A stretch of 7,385 bases of DNA from Gammaproteobacteria bacterium (GCA_030040235.1 JASHUC010000485.1:1-7385), one strand, 5' to 3'. Positions 1 to 6,278 are shown, counted from the first letter of the stretch. Notes: generated by a model from the sequence alone, not told the origin. A program made the numbers and translations.

Positions 1-711
1 GCCGAAGGTCTTGTTGATGGCCGCGGCCACGCGCGCGGAAGTTGTGAAGTCCGGGGTATTGAGATTGAGCACCAAGTGCGCGTCGTTCGCGAAGTGCATG
101 GGTACCGAGCGCTCGACGGTCGCCCCGTTCGGAATGCGGCCGCTGCTCGGTACGTTGAGAATGACCTTGGAGCCGTCCTTGCCGTTCACGCCAAAGCCGC
201 TCACGAGCACGCTGCCCTGCGCGACCGCGTAGATCTGCCCGTCGGCGCCCCGCAGCGAGGTCATGAGGAGCTCCCCGCCGCGCAGGCTCGCGGCATCGCC
301 GATCGAGGCCACGGTCACATCGATCGTCTGGCCGGGCTTGGAGAAGGGAGGCAGCTCCGCCGTGACCGTCACGGCCGCGACGTTGTTGATCATCGGATTG
401 GTGTTCGGCGGGATCGTGACGCCGAACTGCAGGAGCAGATTCTGGATGCTCTGCAGGGTGAACGGCGTCATGGTGGTCTGATCGCCCGTGCCGTTGAGGC
501 CGACGACGAGTCCGTAGCCCACGAGCTGGTTGGTGCGGACGCCCGCGACCTGGGCAATGTCCTTCAGGCGCTCGGCATGCGCGGGAGCCGCTGGACAGAG
601 CGCCAGCACGCTCAGTGCCGCCGCGCACCCGAAGCCCGCGAGCCGGCCGCGAAGCGCGGCGATCGAGCACAGCGGGCGTGCGAGCCCGCGATAGAGCCAG
701 TTGCTGAACAT
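1..711 (-). CDS. flgI: FlgI, flagellar P-ring protein (partial, C-terminus beyond left edge)
   Basis: FlgI is a periplasmic protein that polymerises into the P-ring around the distal rod in the peptidoglycan layer. I translated this frame by hand from 711 to 1. It stays open for 237 codons, against about 365-370 for the family, so roughly the last third lies outside the window. Residues 1-46 look like a Sec signal peptide: an Arg-containing N-region, a hydrophobic run near 27-39, and cleavage after PAHA. The mature protein starts [21 protein letters not shown], then LNGTGDQT, a [14 protein letters not shown] segment near residues 137-154, and [10 protein letters not shown], all typical of FlgI. 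The ATG shares its first base with the last base of the flgH stop (TGATG), which suggests translational coupling. I see no clear Shine-Dalgarno. The signal peptide is long, but I found no ATG, GTG or TTG in frame before the mature start. Confidence 0.97.
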   Translation of the reverse strand, partial: MFSNWLYRGLARPLCSIAALRGRLAGFGCAAALSVLALCPAAPAHAERLKDIAQVAGVRTNQLVGYGLVVGLNGTGDQTTMTPFTLQSIQNLLLQFGVTIPPNTNPMINNVAAVTVTAELPPFSKPGQTIDVTVASIGDAASLRGGELLMTSLRGADGQIYAVAQGSVLVSGFGVNGKDGSKVILNVPSSGRIPNGATVERSVPMHFANDAHLVLNLNTPDFTTSARVAAAINKTFG

Positions 712-1385
712 CAGAAGGGCGCCCACGGTGAGTTGAAGAAGCGCGTGAGCCAGCTCATGGCGTTCGCATCGTTGATGGCCCCCTTGCCGCTGTAGCTGAT
801 GTGGGCGTTGGCGACGCGGTACGAGGGCACCGAATCGTCCGAGGCGAGATCGATCGGCCTGACGACGCCGGTCACGCGGATGTATTCCTGGCCCTGGTTG
901 AGCCCGATCTGCTTCTGGCCCGCGACGAGCAGGTACCCGTTCGGCAGCACCTTGATGACGGTCACGGCCAGGTAGCCGGTCAGGCTGTTGCTCTGTGAGC
1001 TGTCGCCGGAGCCCGTGAACTTCGACGAATTATTGATGCTGTTGCTGAGAATCGGATTACCGTGGAAGGTGATGGCCTTGCCGAGGATCGTGGGCGATGG
1101 GAGCGCGTCGGTGCTCGCCTTGCTCGTGTCGGTCGTCGCGGATTTCTGTGCGGCGGTCTGCTCCTCGAGCACGATCGTCACGATGTCGCCCACGTGGCGA
1201 GCGATCGGATTCGAGGCGAGCTCGAGCTCCTGATCCGGCCGATAGATGGCCCCCTCCGTCGGAGGCGCCTGCTTCTGTTGCGTCCAGGCGAGGCCGTCGT
1301 CGGGCTTCGGCGCATGGGTGGTGCGGCAGGCGCTCGTTGCGACGAGCGCGAGTCCCGCGCAGAGGAAAAATCCGATGTTGCGCAT
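711..1385 (-). CDS. flgH: FlgH, flagellar L-ring lipoprotein
   Basis: FlgH forms the L-ring in the outer membrane and lets the rod pass through it. The 224-residue product is close to the usual family length of about 225-235. The N-terminus ([20 protein letters not shown]) is a lipoprotein signal peptide with the probable lipidated Cys at residue 20. The -3 residue of the lipobox is Thr rather than the usual Leu or Val, but no better Cys is available. Family segments follow: [17 protein letters not shown] near residues 59-75, a low-complexity Ser/Thr/Asn stretch around 81-133, and the conserved [15 protein letters not shown]...[13 protein letters not shown] block near 148-180. The C-terminus ends in [11 protein letters not shown] purine-rich GGCGAG lies about 6 bases before the ATG. 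The gene starts 22 bases after flgG and overlaps flgI by one base. Confidence 0.97.
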   Translation of the reverse strand: MRNIGFFLCAGLALVATSACRTTHAPKPDDGLAWTQQKQAPPTEGAIYRPDQELELASNPIARHVGDIVTIVLEEQTAAQKSATTDTSKASTDALPSPTILGKAITFHGNPILSNSINNSSKFTGSGDSSQSNSLTGYLAVTVIKVLPNGYLLVAGQKQIGLNQGQEYIRVTGVVRPIDLASDDSVPSYRVANAHISYSGKGAINDANAMSWLTRFFNSPWAPF

Positions 1386-1407
1386 GAAGGCTCGCCTGCA
1401 CTCTCAA

Positions 1408-2193
1408 TTACATGTTCTGCGTGCCGTAGGAGAGCATCTGGTCCGTGGTCTCCACCGCGCGCGAATCCATCTCGTACGCTTCCTGCGTCTGGATCATGTT
1501 GACGAGTTCCTCCACCACATCGACGTTTGAGCCCTCGACCGAGCCCTGGATGAGCGTCCCCAGGCCGTTCAGGCCCGGCGTGCCGATGGTCGGGGGGCCG
1601 CTCGAGGCGGTCTCGAGCGACAGGTTGCCGCCCATATCCTGCAGGCCCGCGGGGTTGATGAAGTTCGCGAGCTGCAGCGTTCCCACCGTCGTCGCGGTCG
1701 CTTGATTGGCGAGCTGCGCGGTGACGGTGCCGTCGGCGCCGATCGTGACGGACTGGGCGCCGGTCGGGATGGTGATCGCCGGCTGAACGGCATAGCCGCT
1801 CGAGGTGACGAGCTGCCCCTGGGCGTTGAGCTGGAAGCTGCCGTCGCGCGTGTAGGCGATCGTGCCGTTCGGCTGCAGCACCTGGAAGAACCCGAGGCCC
1901 TGGATGGCCACATCGAGAGTATTTCCGGTGTTGTTGATGCTGCCCTGGGTGAAGTTCTTCTCGGTCGACACCACACGCACGCCCGTGCCGACGTTGAGTC
2001 CGGAGGGCGACATCGTCGTCTGGGAGGTGTCGGCCCCGACCTGCGACAGATTCTGATAGAGCAGGTCGTCGAACACGGCGCGGCTGCCTTTGAATCCGGT
2101 GGTGTTGACGTTGGCGAGGTTGTTCGCCGTGACGGTCATCTGGGTCTGTTGAGCATCGAGGCCGGTCTTCGCGGCCCACAAGGCGGGTTCCAT
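1408..2193 (-). CDS. flgG: FlgG, distal rod protein
   Basis: FlgG builds the distal rod, the drive shaft that crosses the peptidoglycan and outer membrane. The product has 261 residues, essentially the same as enterobacterial FlgG. It begins [15 protein letters not shown] and carries the rod/hook signature [13 protein letters not shown] at residues 23-35. The segment from about residue 46 to [11 protein letters not shown] (62-72) matches the FlgG-specific insert that stiffens the rod relative to the hook, with no length change. [23 protein letters not shown] and VQPAITIP follow in the middle domain. The C-terminus has [30 protein letters not shown] and ends [13 protein letters not shown], the D0 coiled-coil half. 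An AGAGAGG Shine-Dalgarno precedes the ATG by a few bases. It is 54 bases after flgF and 22 before flgH. Confidence 0.98.
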   Translation of the reverse strand: MEPALWAAKTGLDAQQTQMTVTANNLANVNTTGFKGSRAVFDDLLYQNLSQVGADTSQTTMSPSGLNVGTGVRVVSTEKNFTQGSINNTGNTLDVAIQGLGFFQVLQPNGTIAYTRDGSFQLNAQGQLVTSSGYAVQPAITIPTGAQSVTIGADGTVTAQLANQATATTVGTLQLANFINPAGLQDMGGNLSLETASSGPPTIGTPGLNGLGTLIQGSVEGSNVDVVEELVNMIQTQEAYEMDSRAVETTDQMLSYGTQNM

Positions 2194-2247
2194 GGGTTCC
2201 CTCTCTCGGTGTGATTACGGTGTGCGTCCGGGTGCTCGCGTGCGCGC

Positions 2248-2988
2248 TCAGCTCGACTGCAGCAGCTTCGAAGCGGAGGCGCTGTCATCCTCGGCCGTGT
2301 GGAGCGATTTCACCTGCAGCTCGAAGCGCCGCGACAGCTCGATCATGTTGACGAGGCAGCTCGGAAGATCGACGTTGCTCGACTCGAGCACACCTGAGGC
2401 GATGGTGGTCGAGGCGTCCGCCGGCGGCGTCGAGCCGTCGGTCATGCGATAGAGGCCGTCGGGACCCTTCTGCAGCGATTCGGCCGGCGGATTCACGAGC
2501 TTGATCTGTCCGATCTTGGCGATCGAGAGCGGCGTCTGTCCCATCGGCACGATCGAGACCGAGCCGTCGGCGCCGATGGTCGTCGAGGCCGCCGGCGGGA
2601 CGGAGATCGGACCGTCCTCGCCGATGACCGGGTGACCGGTCGCCGTCATGAGCTGTCCGCTCGGATCGATGTGCAGGTCCCCGGCCCGCGTGTAAGCCTC
2701 GTTGCCGCTTGCGTCCTGCACGGCAATGAATCCGGAACCCTGCACGGCGATGTCGAGCGGATTGCCGGTCGTCACCTGCACGCCGTTGGTGGTGTCCCAG
2801 CCCACCGAGCCGTCGGTCGCGTAGGCGCGCGAGGCATAGCCCGGCCCGGTCACCGAGCGAGTCTGAAATGCGGTGAGATCGGCCTTGAACCCGGTCGTGC
2901 TCGCGTTGGCGAGATTGTAGCTGTTGGCCGCCTGCGCCTTGAGCGTCTCGCTCGCGCCCGACATCGCAACGTAGATCAGTTTGTCCAT
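2248..2988 (-). CDS. flgF: FlgF, proximal rod protein
   Basis: FlgF is a proximal rod subunit placed between FlgB/FlgC and the distal rod FlgG, exported by the flagellar type III apparatus. The 246 residues match the family length (about 245-251). The start MDKLIYVAMSGA is characteristic of FlgF. The rod signature is NLANASTTGFKADL at residues 26-39, followed by NPLDIAVQGSGFIAV (76-90) and AYTRAGDLHIDPSGQLMT (98-114). The C-terminal D0 helix begins at SNVDLPSCLVNMIELSRRFE (204-223). Cys211 sits where Ala or another small residue is more usual, and is the only cysteine in the protein. The ATG has only a weak GAGCGGG-type ribosome site upstream. The 65-base gap to flgE contained no convincing promoter. 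Confidence 0.96.
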   Translation of the reverse strand: MDKLIYVAMSGASETLKAQAANSYNLANASTTGFKADLTAFQTRSVTGPGYASRAYATDGSVGWDTTNGVQVTTGNPLDIAVQGSGFIAVQDASGNEAYTRAGDLHIDPSGQLMTATGHPVIGEDGPISVPPAASTTIGADGSVSIVPMGQTPLSIAKIGQIKLVNPPAESLQKGPDGLYRMTDGSTPPADASTTIASGVLESSNVDLPSCLVNMIELSRRFELQVKSLHTAEDDSASASKLLQSS

Positions 2989-3053
2989 GACTTACCCGCT
3001 CACCGGCGCAAGAGACTGGCAGCTCTCTCACGCGTCCTGCCTCATCGCTCCTA

Positions 3054-4307
3054 TCAACCGTTCTGGTCGATCTGGATGATCGACTGGGTGACCTGATCCT
3101 CGGTCTGGATCATCTGCGCGTTCGCCTGGAAGGCACGCTCGGCCGTGATCATCTCGACCAGAGCCGAGGTCGTATCGACGTTCGATTCCTCGAGCGAGCC
3201 GGACTGGATCGTGCCGAAGCCCGAGCCGCCCGCGACGCCGTTGACGGGCGGTCCGGAGGACTGCGTGGCGGACCACGTCTGGTTGCCGTCCTGCTGCAAG
3301 CCCTCCGTGTTCGCGAAGTTCGCAAGCGCGACCTGGCCCAGGTTGACCGAGTTGCCGTTGGTGTACTGCGCCTGCACGACTCCCGTCTGGCTCACACTGA
3401 TGCCGGTCAGCTGGCCGGTGGTGTAGCCGTTCTGATTGACGGCCGTTACGCCGAAGCTTCCACCGTACTGAGTGACCTGGCTGAAATTGAAGGTCATGTT
3501 CATCGCAGCGGCGCCCGTCGCGGGCGTGTACGTGCCGAAATTGACCGTGCCGCCCGTGGCGGCCGTGCCGTCGGCGTTCGTTGCCGAGGTGAGCGCGCCG
3601 CTCGAGTTGTACGTGAGGGTGGCCGGATCGGTGTTGACCGCGTTGCCGTCGATGTACTCGTACGCGTCCCACGTGCCCGGCGTCGCGGTGGCGACGAAAT
3701 AGAGCGTCGAGGTATGCGCGGCGCCTTCGGAGTCGTACACCGTGAGCGAGGTGGTGTTGGTGTAGCTGTTGGGATCGGTGGGGCTGAACGGGGTGTCCGT
3801 GGGCGCGCTCGAGTCGGCGGGCAGATTCGCGGTGAGCTGCACCGCCGTGGTCGCTGCCGGAGCGCTCTCGCTGGTGTTGAGCGTGAGGTCCTGGAGCGCC
3901 CCGGTGTTGAAGCTGCCGTTGGAGAGCGGCGGATAGCCCTGCAGGACCTGTCCCTGATCGTTGACGACCTGGTTGGCGCTGTTGAGCTGGAATTCCCCGT
4001 CCTGCGTATAGCTCAGCGCTCCGTCATCGCTCATGATGAAGAACCCATTGCCGTCGATGGCGAGATCGAGGCTGTTACCGGTCGTCTCGATGTCTCCCTC
4101 GGTGAACTGCTGGGCGACTTCCTGCACTCCGACGCCGTTGCCCGATGCGGTGGCGCTCACGCCGGTCGGGCTCGAGGCGAACAGGCTTGCGAACTCGGTT
4201 GTCGAGCTCTTGAACCCGACGGTCGAGGCGTTCGCGAGATTGTTCGAGGTGACCGAGAGGTCCTCGTTGGCGGCGTTGAGTCCTGTCAAGGCGATATTGA
4301 AAGACAT
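3054..4307 (-). CDS. flgE: FlgE, flagellar hook protein
   Basis: FlgE polymerises under the FlgD cap into the curved hook, the universal joint between rod and filament. The 417-residue product is slightly longer than the 402 of E. coli, and the extra length lies in the exposed middle domains. It starts MSFNIALTGLNAANEDL, with the signature SNNLANASTVGFK at residues 21-33. The FTEGDIETTGNSLDLAIDGNGFFI and YTQDGEFQLNSANQVV blocks are the standard D1 entry. The central 150-330 region is rich in Thr, Ser, Asn and Ala, as in exported hook proteins. The C-terminus has SGSLEESNVDTTSALVEMITAERAFQANAQMIQTEDQV, the matching D0 helix. I saw no cysteine. A strong AGGAGA Shine-Dalgarno sits 9 bases before the ATG, the clearest in the operon, which fits the high dosage needed for this subunit. 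Confidence 0.98.
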   Translation of the reverse strand: MSFNIALTGLNAANEDLSVTSNNLANASTVGFKSSTTEFASLFASSPTGVSATASGNGVGVQEVAQQFTEGDIETTGNSLDLAIDGNGFFIMSDDGALSYTQDGEFQLNSANQVVNDQGQVLQGYPPLSNGSFNTGALQDLTLNTSESAPAATTAVQLTANLPADSSAPTDTPFSPTDPNSYTNTTSLTVYDSEGAAHTSTLYFVATATPGTWDAYEYIDGNAVNTDPATLTYNSSGALTSATNADGTAATGGTVNFGTYTPATGAAAMNMTFNFSQVTQYGGSFGVTAVNQNGYTTGQLTGISVSQTGVVQAQYTNGNSVNLGQVALANFANTEGLQQDGNQTWSATQSSGPPVNGVAGGSGFGTIQSGSLEESNVDTTSALVEMITAERAFQANAQMIQTEDQVTQSIIQIDQNG

Positions 4308-4343
4308 GGATCGATCTCTCCTGAAACGTTCGTTCGTGATGCG

Positions 4344-4360
4344 GGGCGCCTAGGGCACCC
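4344..4360 (-). other. Stem-loop in the flgD-flgE intergenic mRNA
   Basis: On the transcribed (minus) strand the sequence is GGGTGCC-CTA-GGCGCCC, a 7-bp stem with one U-G pair and a 3-base loop. It lies about 30 bases after the flgD stop and about 37 bases before the flgE start. No T-run follows, so it is not a classic Rho-independent terminator. It could mark an mRNA processing or stability point separating a low-copy cap protein from the high-copy hook protein. Formation is predicted by eye only. Confidence 0.5.
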
Positions 4361-4389
4361 TACCCGTATTGATCGCGGTGACCTGCCTT

Positions 4390-5052
4390 TTAGAGGACAC
4401 TCACCACGGAGCTGAGCGGCACCGAGCCGTTGTTCGTGTTCACATCGAGTGCCTGGGTGGTCGGATCGATGGTGACGCTCTGAACCTGGCTCTCGATGTA
4501 TGGGCTCACCGACTGGCTCGCGCCACTCACCGTCGCCGTGACACTCACGCTGTAGGTTCCGGCGGCCGCAGCGGCGCCGGTGCTGGTCGTGCCATTCCAC
4601 GTGAACGACGTGAGCCCGGAGGACTGGGGCGTGACCGGGAAGGAGCTCACGGTCGCGCCGCTCCCGTCGCTGATGGTCACCTGGAGCGCGGAGGCGCCCG
4701 CGGGCGCCTCGACCGCCCCGCTCACCGAGCCGCCCGAGGCGAGGGTCGCGGTGCTCGTCGGTGCGAGCACATTCTGCCCGAGCAGCGCGGCGCCGCTCGT
4801 CAGCTGCTGCGCCTGCAGGCTCGACTGCATGCCTTGCAGGCTCGACACCTCGCTCAGGCCCTCGATCTGCGAGAGAAACTCGCTCGGGTCCGTCGGGTCG
4901 AGGGGGTCCTGGTTCTGCAGCTGGGTGGTGATCAGCTGGAGGAATTGCGCCTCGCTGATCTGCATGTTCGCGGGGATCGGGCTCGAGGAGGACGAGCTCA
5001 CTTGGGAGCTCGCGTTCGAGGCGCCGAGCGGATTCACCGAGTTGGTGGTCAT
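4390..5052 (-). CDS. flgD: FlgD, hook-capping (hook assembly scaffold) protein
   Basis: FlgD forms the temporary cap at the tip of the growing hook and is discarded when hook assembly ends. The product has 220 residues (E. coli 231). Residues 1-30 are a flexible Ser/Asn-rich export segment with a run of six Ser at 19-24. The conserved N-terminal cap motif follows: ISEAQFLQLITTQLQNQDPL at 32-51, then DPSEFLSQIEGLSEVSSLQGM at 55-75. Residues 90-220 form the Tudor/FnIII-like part, including LLGQNV at 90-95 and the Ig-like core SFTWNGT...GTYSVSVTA at 149-174, interrupted by a short Ala run (160-164). AGGA lies just before the ATG. The gene is 34 bases after flgC. The 82-base gap to flgE is the largest in the operon and holds a stem-loop. 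Confidence 0.96.
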   Translation of the reverse strand: MTTNSVNPLGASNASSQVSSSSSSPIPANMQISEAQFLQLITTQLQNQDPLDPTDPSEFLSQIEGLSEVSSLQGMQSSLQAQQLTSGAALLGQNVLAPTSTATLASGGSVSGAVEAPAGASALQVTISDGSGATVSSFPVTPQSSGLTSFTWNGTTSTGAAAAAGTYSVSVTATVSGASQSVSPYIESQVQSVTIDPTTQALDVNTNNGSVPLSSVVSVL

Positions 5053-5086
5053 GATGTTCCTAGGTAACTGCGGTTACGGCGTGCGC

Positions 5087-5521
5087 TCAGGACTGCCCGA
5101 GCTTCAAGGTGTCGAGCATGAGCTCCTTCGAGGTGTTCATGATCTCGACGTTGTCCTGATAGGCGCGTGAGGCGGAGATCATGTCCGTCATCTCCTCGAT
5201 GATGTTGACGTTCGGGGAGTAGACGTTTCCCTGGGCGTCCGCGAGCGGATTGCCGGGATCGTGCGTCACGGTGGGCGGTGCGTTGCTCTCGACGATGCCC
5301 GCCACGCGCACCGCAGCGCCGGCATTGCTCTGGGAATCGCTACCGAAGGAACCGAGCGCCTCGCGCACCGCCTGAAAGACCGGATGGCGGGCCTTGTAGA
5401 CGGTGGACGGGTCGCTGCTCGCGCTGTCGGCGTTGGCGAGGTTGCTCGCGATCGTGTTGAGCCGCACGGATTCCGCGGAGAGCCCGGAGCCTGCGATGTC
5501 GAAGATCTTGAAAGAGGACAT
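5087..5521 (-). CDS. flgC: FlgC, proximal rod protein
   Basis: FlgC is a small proximal rod subunit exported early by the flagellar type III system. It has 144 residues against 134 in E. coli. The extra residues lie around 50-66 (REALGSFGSDSQSNAGA), a probable surface loop. The start FKIFDIAGSGLSAESVRLNTIASNLANADS (residues 4-33) is a clear FlgC N-terminal helix and signature. HDPGNPLADAQGNVYSPNVN and EEMTDMISASRAYQDNVE follow, and the end LMLDTLKLGQS is the standard FlgC C-terminus. A GGAG element lies about 9 bases before the ATG. It begins 19 bases after the flgB stop, and the two proteins are expected to be made together. Confidence 0.97.
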   Translation of the reverse strand: MSSFKIFDIAGSGLSAESVRLNTIASNLANADSASSDPSTVYKARHPVFQAVREALGSFGSDSQSNAGAAVRVAGIVESNAPPTVTHDPGNPLADAQGNVYSPNVNIIEEMTDMISASRAYQDNVEIMNTSKELMLDTLKLGQS

Positions 5522-5540
5522 GGTCGTGCTCCGCTTGCGG

Positions 5541-5966
5541 CTACGAGCCGGTGATGGCGGTCATGAGATTGCGCAAGCTGGTCGAGATGAAGGTGAGCGT
5601 CGCCTGATACCGCACGGTGTTCTCCGCGAACGCCGCCTGCTCGAGCGCGGAATCGACCGTGTTCCCATCGAGCGATGGGGCGAGCGGCACACGATATTTG
5701 AGGTCGGCGGAATCTGCGGACGTGGGATCACCAGCGGCGATGTGCTGCGGGTCGGTCGTCGCGAGCGTCACCGGCGCGACCGACTGCTCTGCGGACTGCG
5801 CCTGGCCGGTCGCCGCGGCGAGCGCGGCCTGAAAGTCGATATCGCGCGCCTTGTAATTGGGCGTGTCGACGTTCGCGAGATTGTCCGCGAGCACCTCCAT
5901 GCGGCGCGATTGCAGCTGCAAGGCCTCGGGGTGAATCCCAAGATAGCTATCGAGGTCCAGGGCCAT
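5541..5966 (-). CDS. flgB: FlgB, proximal rod protein
   Basis: FlgB is a proximal rod subunit and the first gene of the minus-strand operon. The product has 141 residues, normal for the family (about 130-140). The signature ADNLANVDTPNYKARDIDF lies at residues 27-45, with the FlgB-specific PNYKARD variant of the rod motif. The middle (46-80) is a variable Ala/Gln/Thr-rich linker, then LKYRVPLAPSLDGNTVD and a C-terminal helix with FAENTVRYQATLTFI. The ATG at 5966 is preceded by GGCGGA at moderate distance. The probable sigma-54 promoter at 6039-6054 would give a leader of about 62 bases that contains a tandem repeat. A 16-codon out-of-frame open frame starting at 5997 overlaps the start codon. 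Confidence 0.97.
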   Translation of the reverse strand: MALDLDSYLGIHPEALQLQSRRMEVLADNLANVDTPNYKARDIDFQAALAAATGQAQSAEQSVAPVTLATTDPQHIAAGDPTSADSADLKYRVPLAPSLDGNTVDSALEQAAFAENTVRYQATLTFISTSLRNLMTAITGS

Positions 5967-5983
5967 GGGTCAGTCCGCCATTC

Positions 5984-6011
5984 AAACCGTCCGTCATGAA
6001 ACCGTCCGTCA
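5984..6011 (-). repeat. 13-bp tandem direct repeat, 15-bp period, in the flgB leader
   Basis: AAACCGTCCGTCA occurs at 5984-5996 and again at 5999-6011 (plus-strand reading), identical in all 13 bases with a two-base spacer. Each unit itself contains CCGTCCGT. On the flgB sense strand the units read TGACGGACGGTTT, and a degenerate third copy (TGGCGGACTG) follows at about 5981-5972, next to the flgB start. An A7 tract (6011-6017) adjoins the second copy. The units lie within the predicted flgB transcript, so they could act as an RNA or DNA site, or be a neutral duplication. Confidence 0.8.
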
Positions 6012-6038
6012 AAAAAACGACTTGCACGCACTCGAAAC

Positions 6039-6054
6039 AGCAATACGCATGCCA
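6039..6054 (-). promoter_or_regulatory. Probable sigma-54 promoter for the flgB operon
   Basis: Read on the minus strand the site is TGGCATGCGTATTGCT. The known sigma-54 consensus is TGGCACG-N4-TTGCW, so only one defined base differs. The invariant GG (6053-6052) and GC (6041-6040) are exactly ten bases apart. The inferred transcription start is near 6028, about 62 bases before the flgB ATG. A sigma-54 promoter requires an ATPase enhancer-binding activator; in Pseudomonas and Vibrio flagellar systems this is a FleQ/FleR or FlrA/FlrC type protein. The motif is seen in the sequence; its use is inferred. Confidence 0.85.
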
Positions 6055-6117
6055 AGCGTCTCGAGCACGCGCGGCGCTCGCGCCGAGCTTTCATGCGCGT
6101 GATGCGCTTCCGGGGCA

Positions 6118-6135
6118 GCGGCAAGGGCTTGCCGC
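6118..6135. promoter_or_regulatory. Perfect 18-bp inverted repeat, candidate activator site
   Basis: GCGGCAAG-GG-CTTGCCGC has 8-bp perfect arms and a 2-base centre. It lies between the two sigma-54 promoters, about 98 bases upstream of the inferred flgB start and about 137 bases upstream of the inferred flgA start. Both distances suit an enhancer-binding protein. It does not resemble the published Pseudomonas FleQ motif as I know it, so the binding protein is unknown. A second hairpin, TGCCG-CCTT-CGGCA at 6130-6143, shares its right arm and could be an alternative structure. Confidence 0.5.
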
Positions 6136-6237
6136 CTTCGGCAGATGAGGGGCCTCGGGCCGGCGGGACCGGCGGCGTGTCTCAGGTCTCAAATGCAGAA
6201 TCGCTCGAACGACGCTCACCGGCGCCGGCGCCCGATC

Positions 6238-6253
6238 TGGCCTGCAACTTGCA
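6238..6253 (+). promoter_or_regulatory. Probable sigma-54 promoter for flgA-flgN
   Basis: The plus strand reads TGGCCTGCAACTTGCA. It matches TGGCACG-N4-TTGCW at all but two defined bases, with GG (6239-6240) and GC (6251-6252) spaced exactly ten bases apart. The inferred transcription start is near 6264. That would leave a leader of only about 15 bases carrying the ribosome site, short but workable. The -12 half overlaps a 13-bp inverted repeat, CTGCAA-C-TTGCAG. No sigma-70 or FliA-like alternative stood out. Confidence 0.72.
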
Positions 6254-6264
6254 GCCTGGAGTTC

Positions 6265-6270
6265 GAGGAG
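6265..6270 (+). promoter_or_regulatory. Ribosome binding site that sets the flgA start
   Basis: GAGGAG ends 8 bases before the ATG at 6279. It is the best Shine-Dalgarno in this region and selects that start over the in-frame ATG at 6093, which would add 62 residues of non-conserved Pro/Arg/Gly-rich sequence before the signal peptide. Confidence 0.85.
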
Positions 6271-6278
6271 CATCCTTA

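Larger units (their letters stand above)
5967..6278. promoter_or_regulatory. Divergent flgB/flgA control region
   Basis: These 312 bases separate the two flagellar transcription units and carry no gene that I can support. From flgB towards flgA they hold a 13-bp tandem repeat and an A7 tract (5984-6017), a minus-strand sigma-54 promoter (6039-6054), a perfect 18-bp dyad (6118-6135) overlapping an alternative hairpin (6130-6143), a plus-strand sigma-54 promoter (6238-6253) and the flgA ribosome site (6265-6270). An open plus-strand frame crosses 6093-6278 into flgA, but it has no flagellar similarity and lacks a good ribosome site, so I treat it as untranslated. Confidence 0.85.

Noticed and set aside
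2996..3020. Possible sigma-54 promoter before flgF (TTGC on the minus strand in the flgE-flgF gap)
   Set aside because: Ten bases before the GC there is TG rather than the required GG, and the start would leave a leader of only about 8 bases. A separate flgF promoter, as in Pseudomonas, is not supported here.
76..4415. Many long plus-strand and out-of-frame open frames (for example near 76-795, 1062-1502, 3714-4415)
   Set aside because: They are antisense or frame-shifted shadows of flg genes in GC-rich DNA. Their products are Arg/Gly/Ala-rich with no domain pattern, and the opposing frame is a clear conserved protein in every case.
6011..6017. A7 tract as a terminator tail
   Set aside because: No GC-rich stem adjoins it on the correct side, and it lies inside a promoter region just after the inferred flgB start.
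6012..6026. Plus-strand TTGCA at 6022-6026 as another -12 element
   Set aside because: The bases ten positions upstream are an A-run with no GG.
6093..6278. In-frame N-terminal extension of flgA by 62 residues from an ATG at 6093
   Set aside because: The extension is Pro/Arg/Gly-rich, has no family similarity, would place the signal peptide in the middle of the protein and covers the sigma-54 promoter. The ATG at 6279 has a good GAGGAG site.
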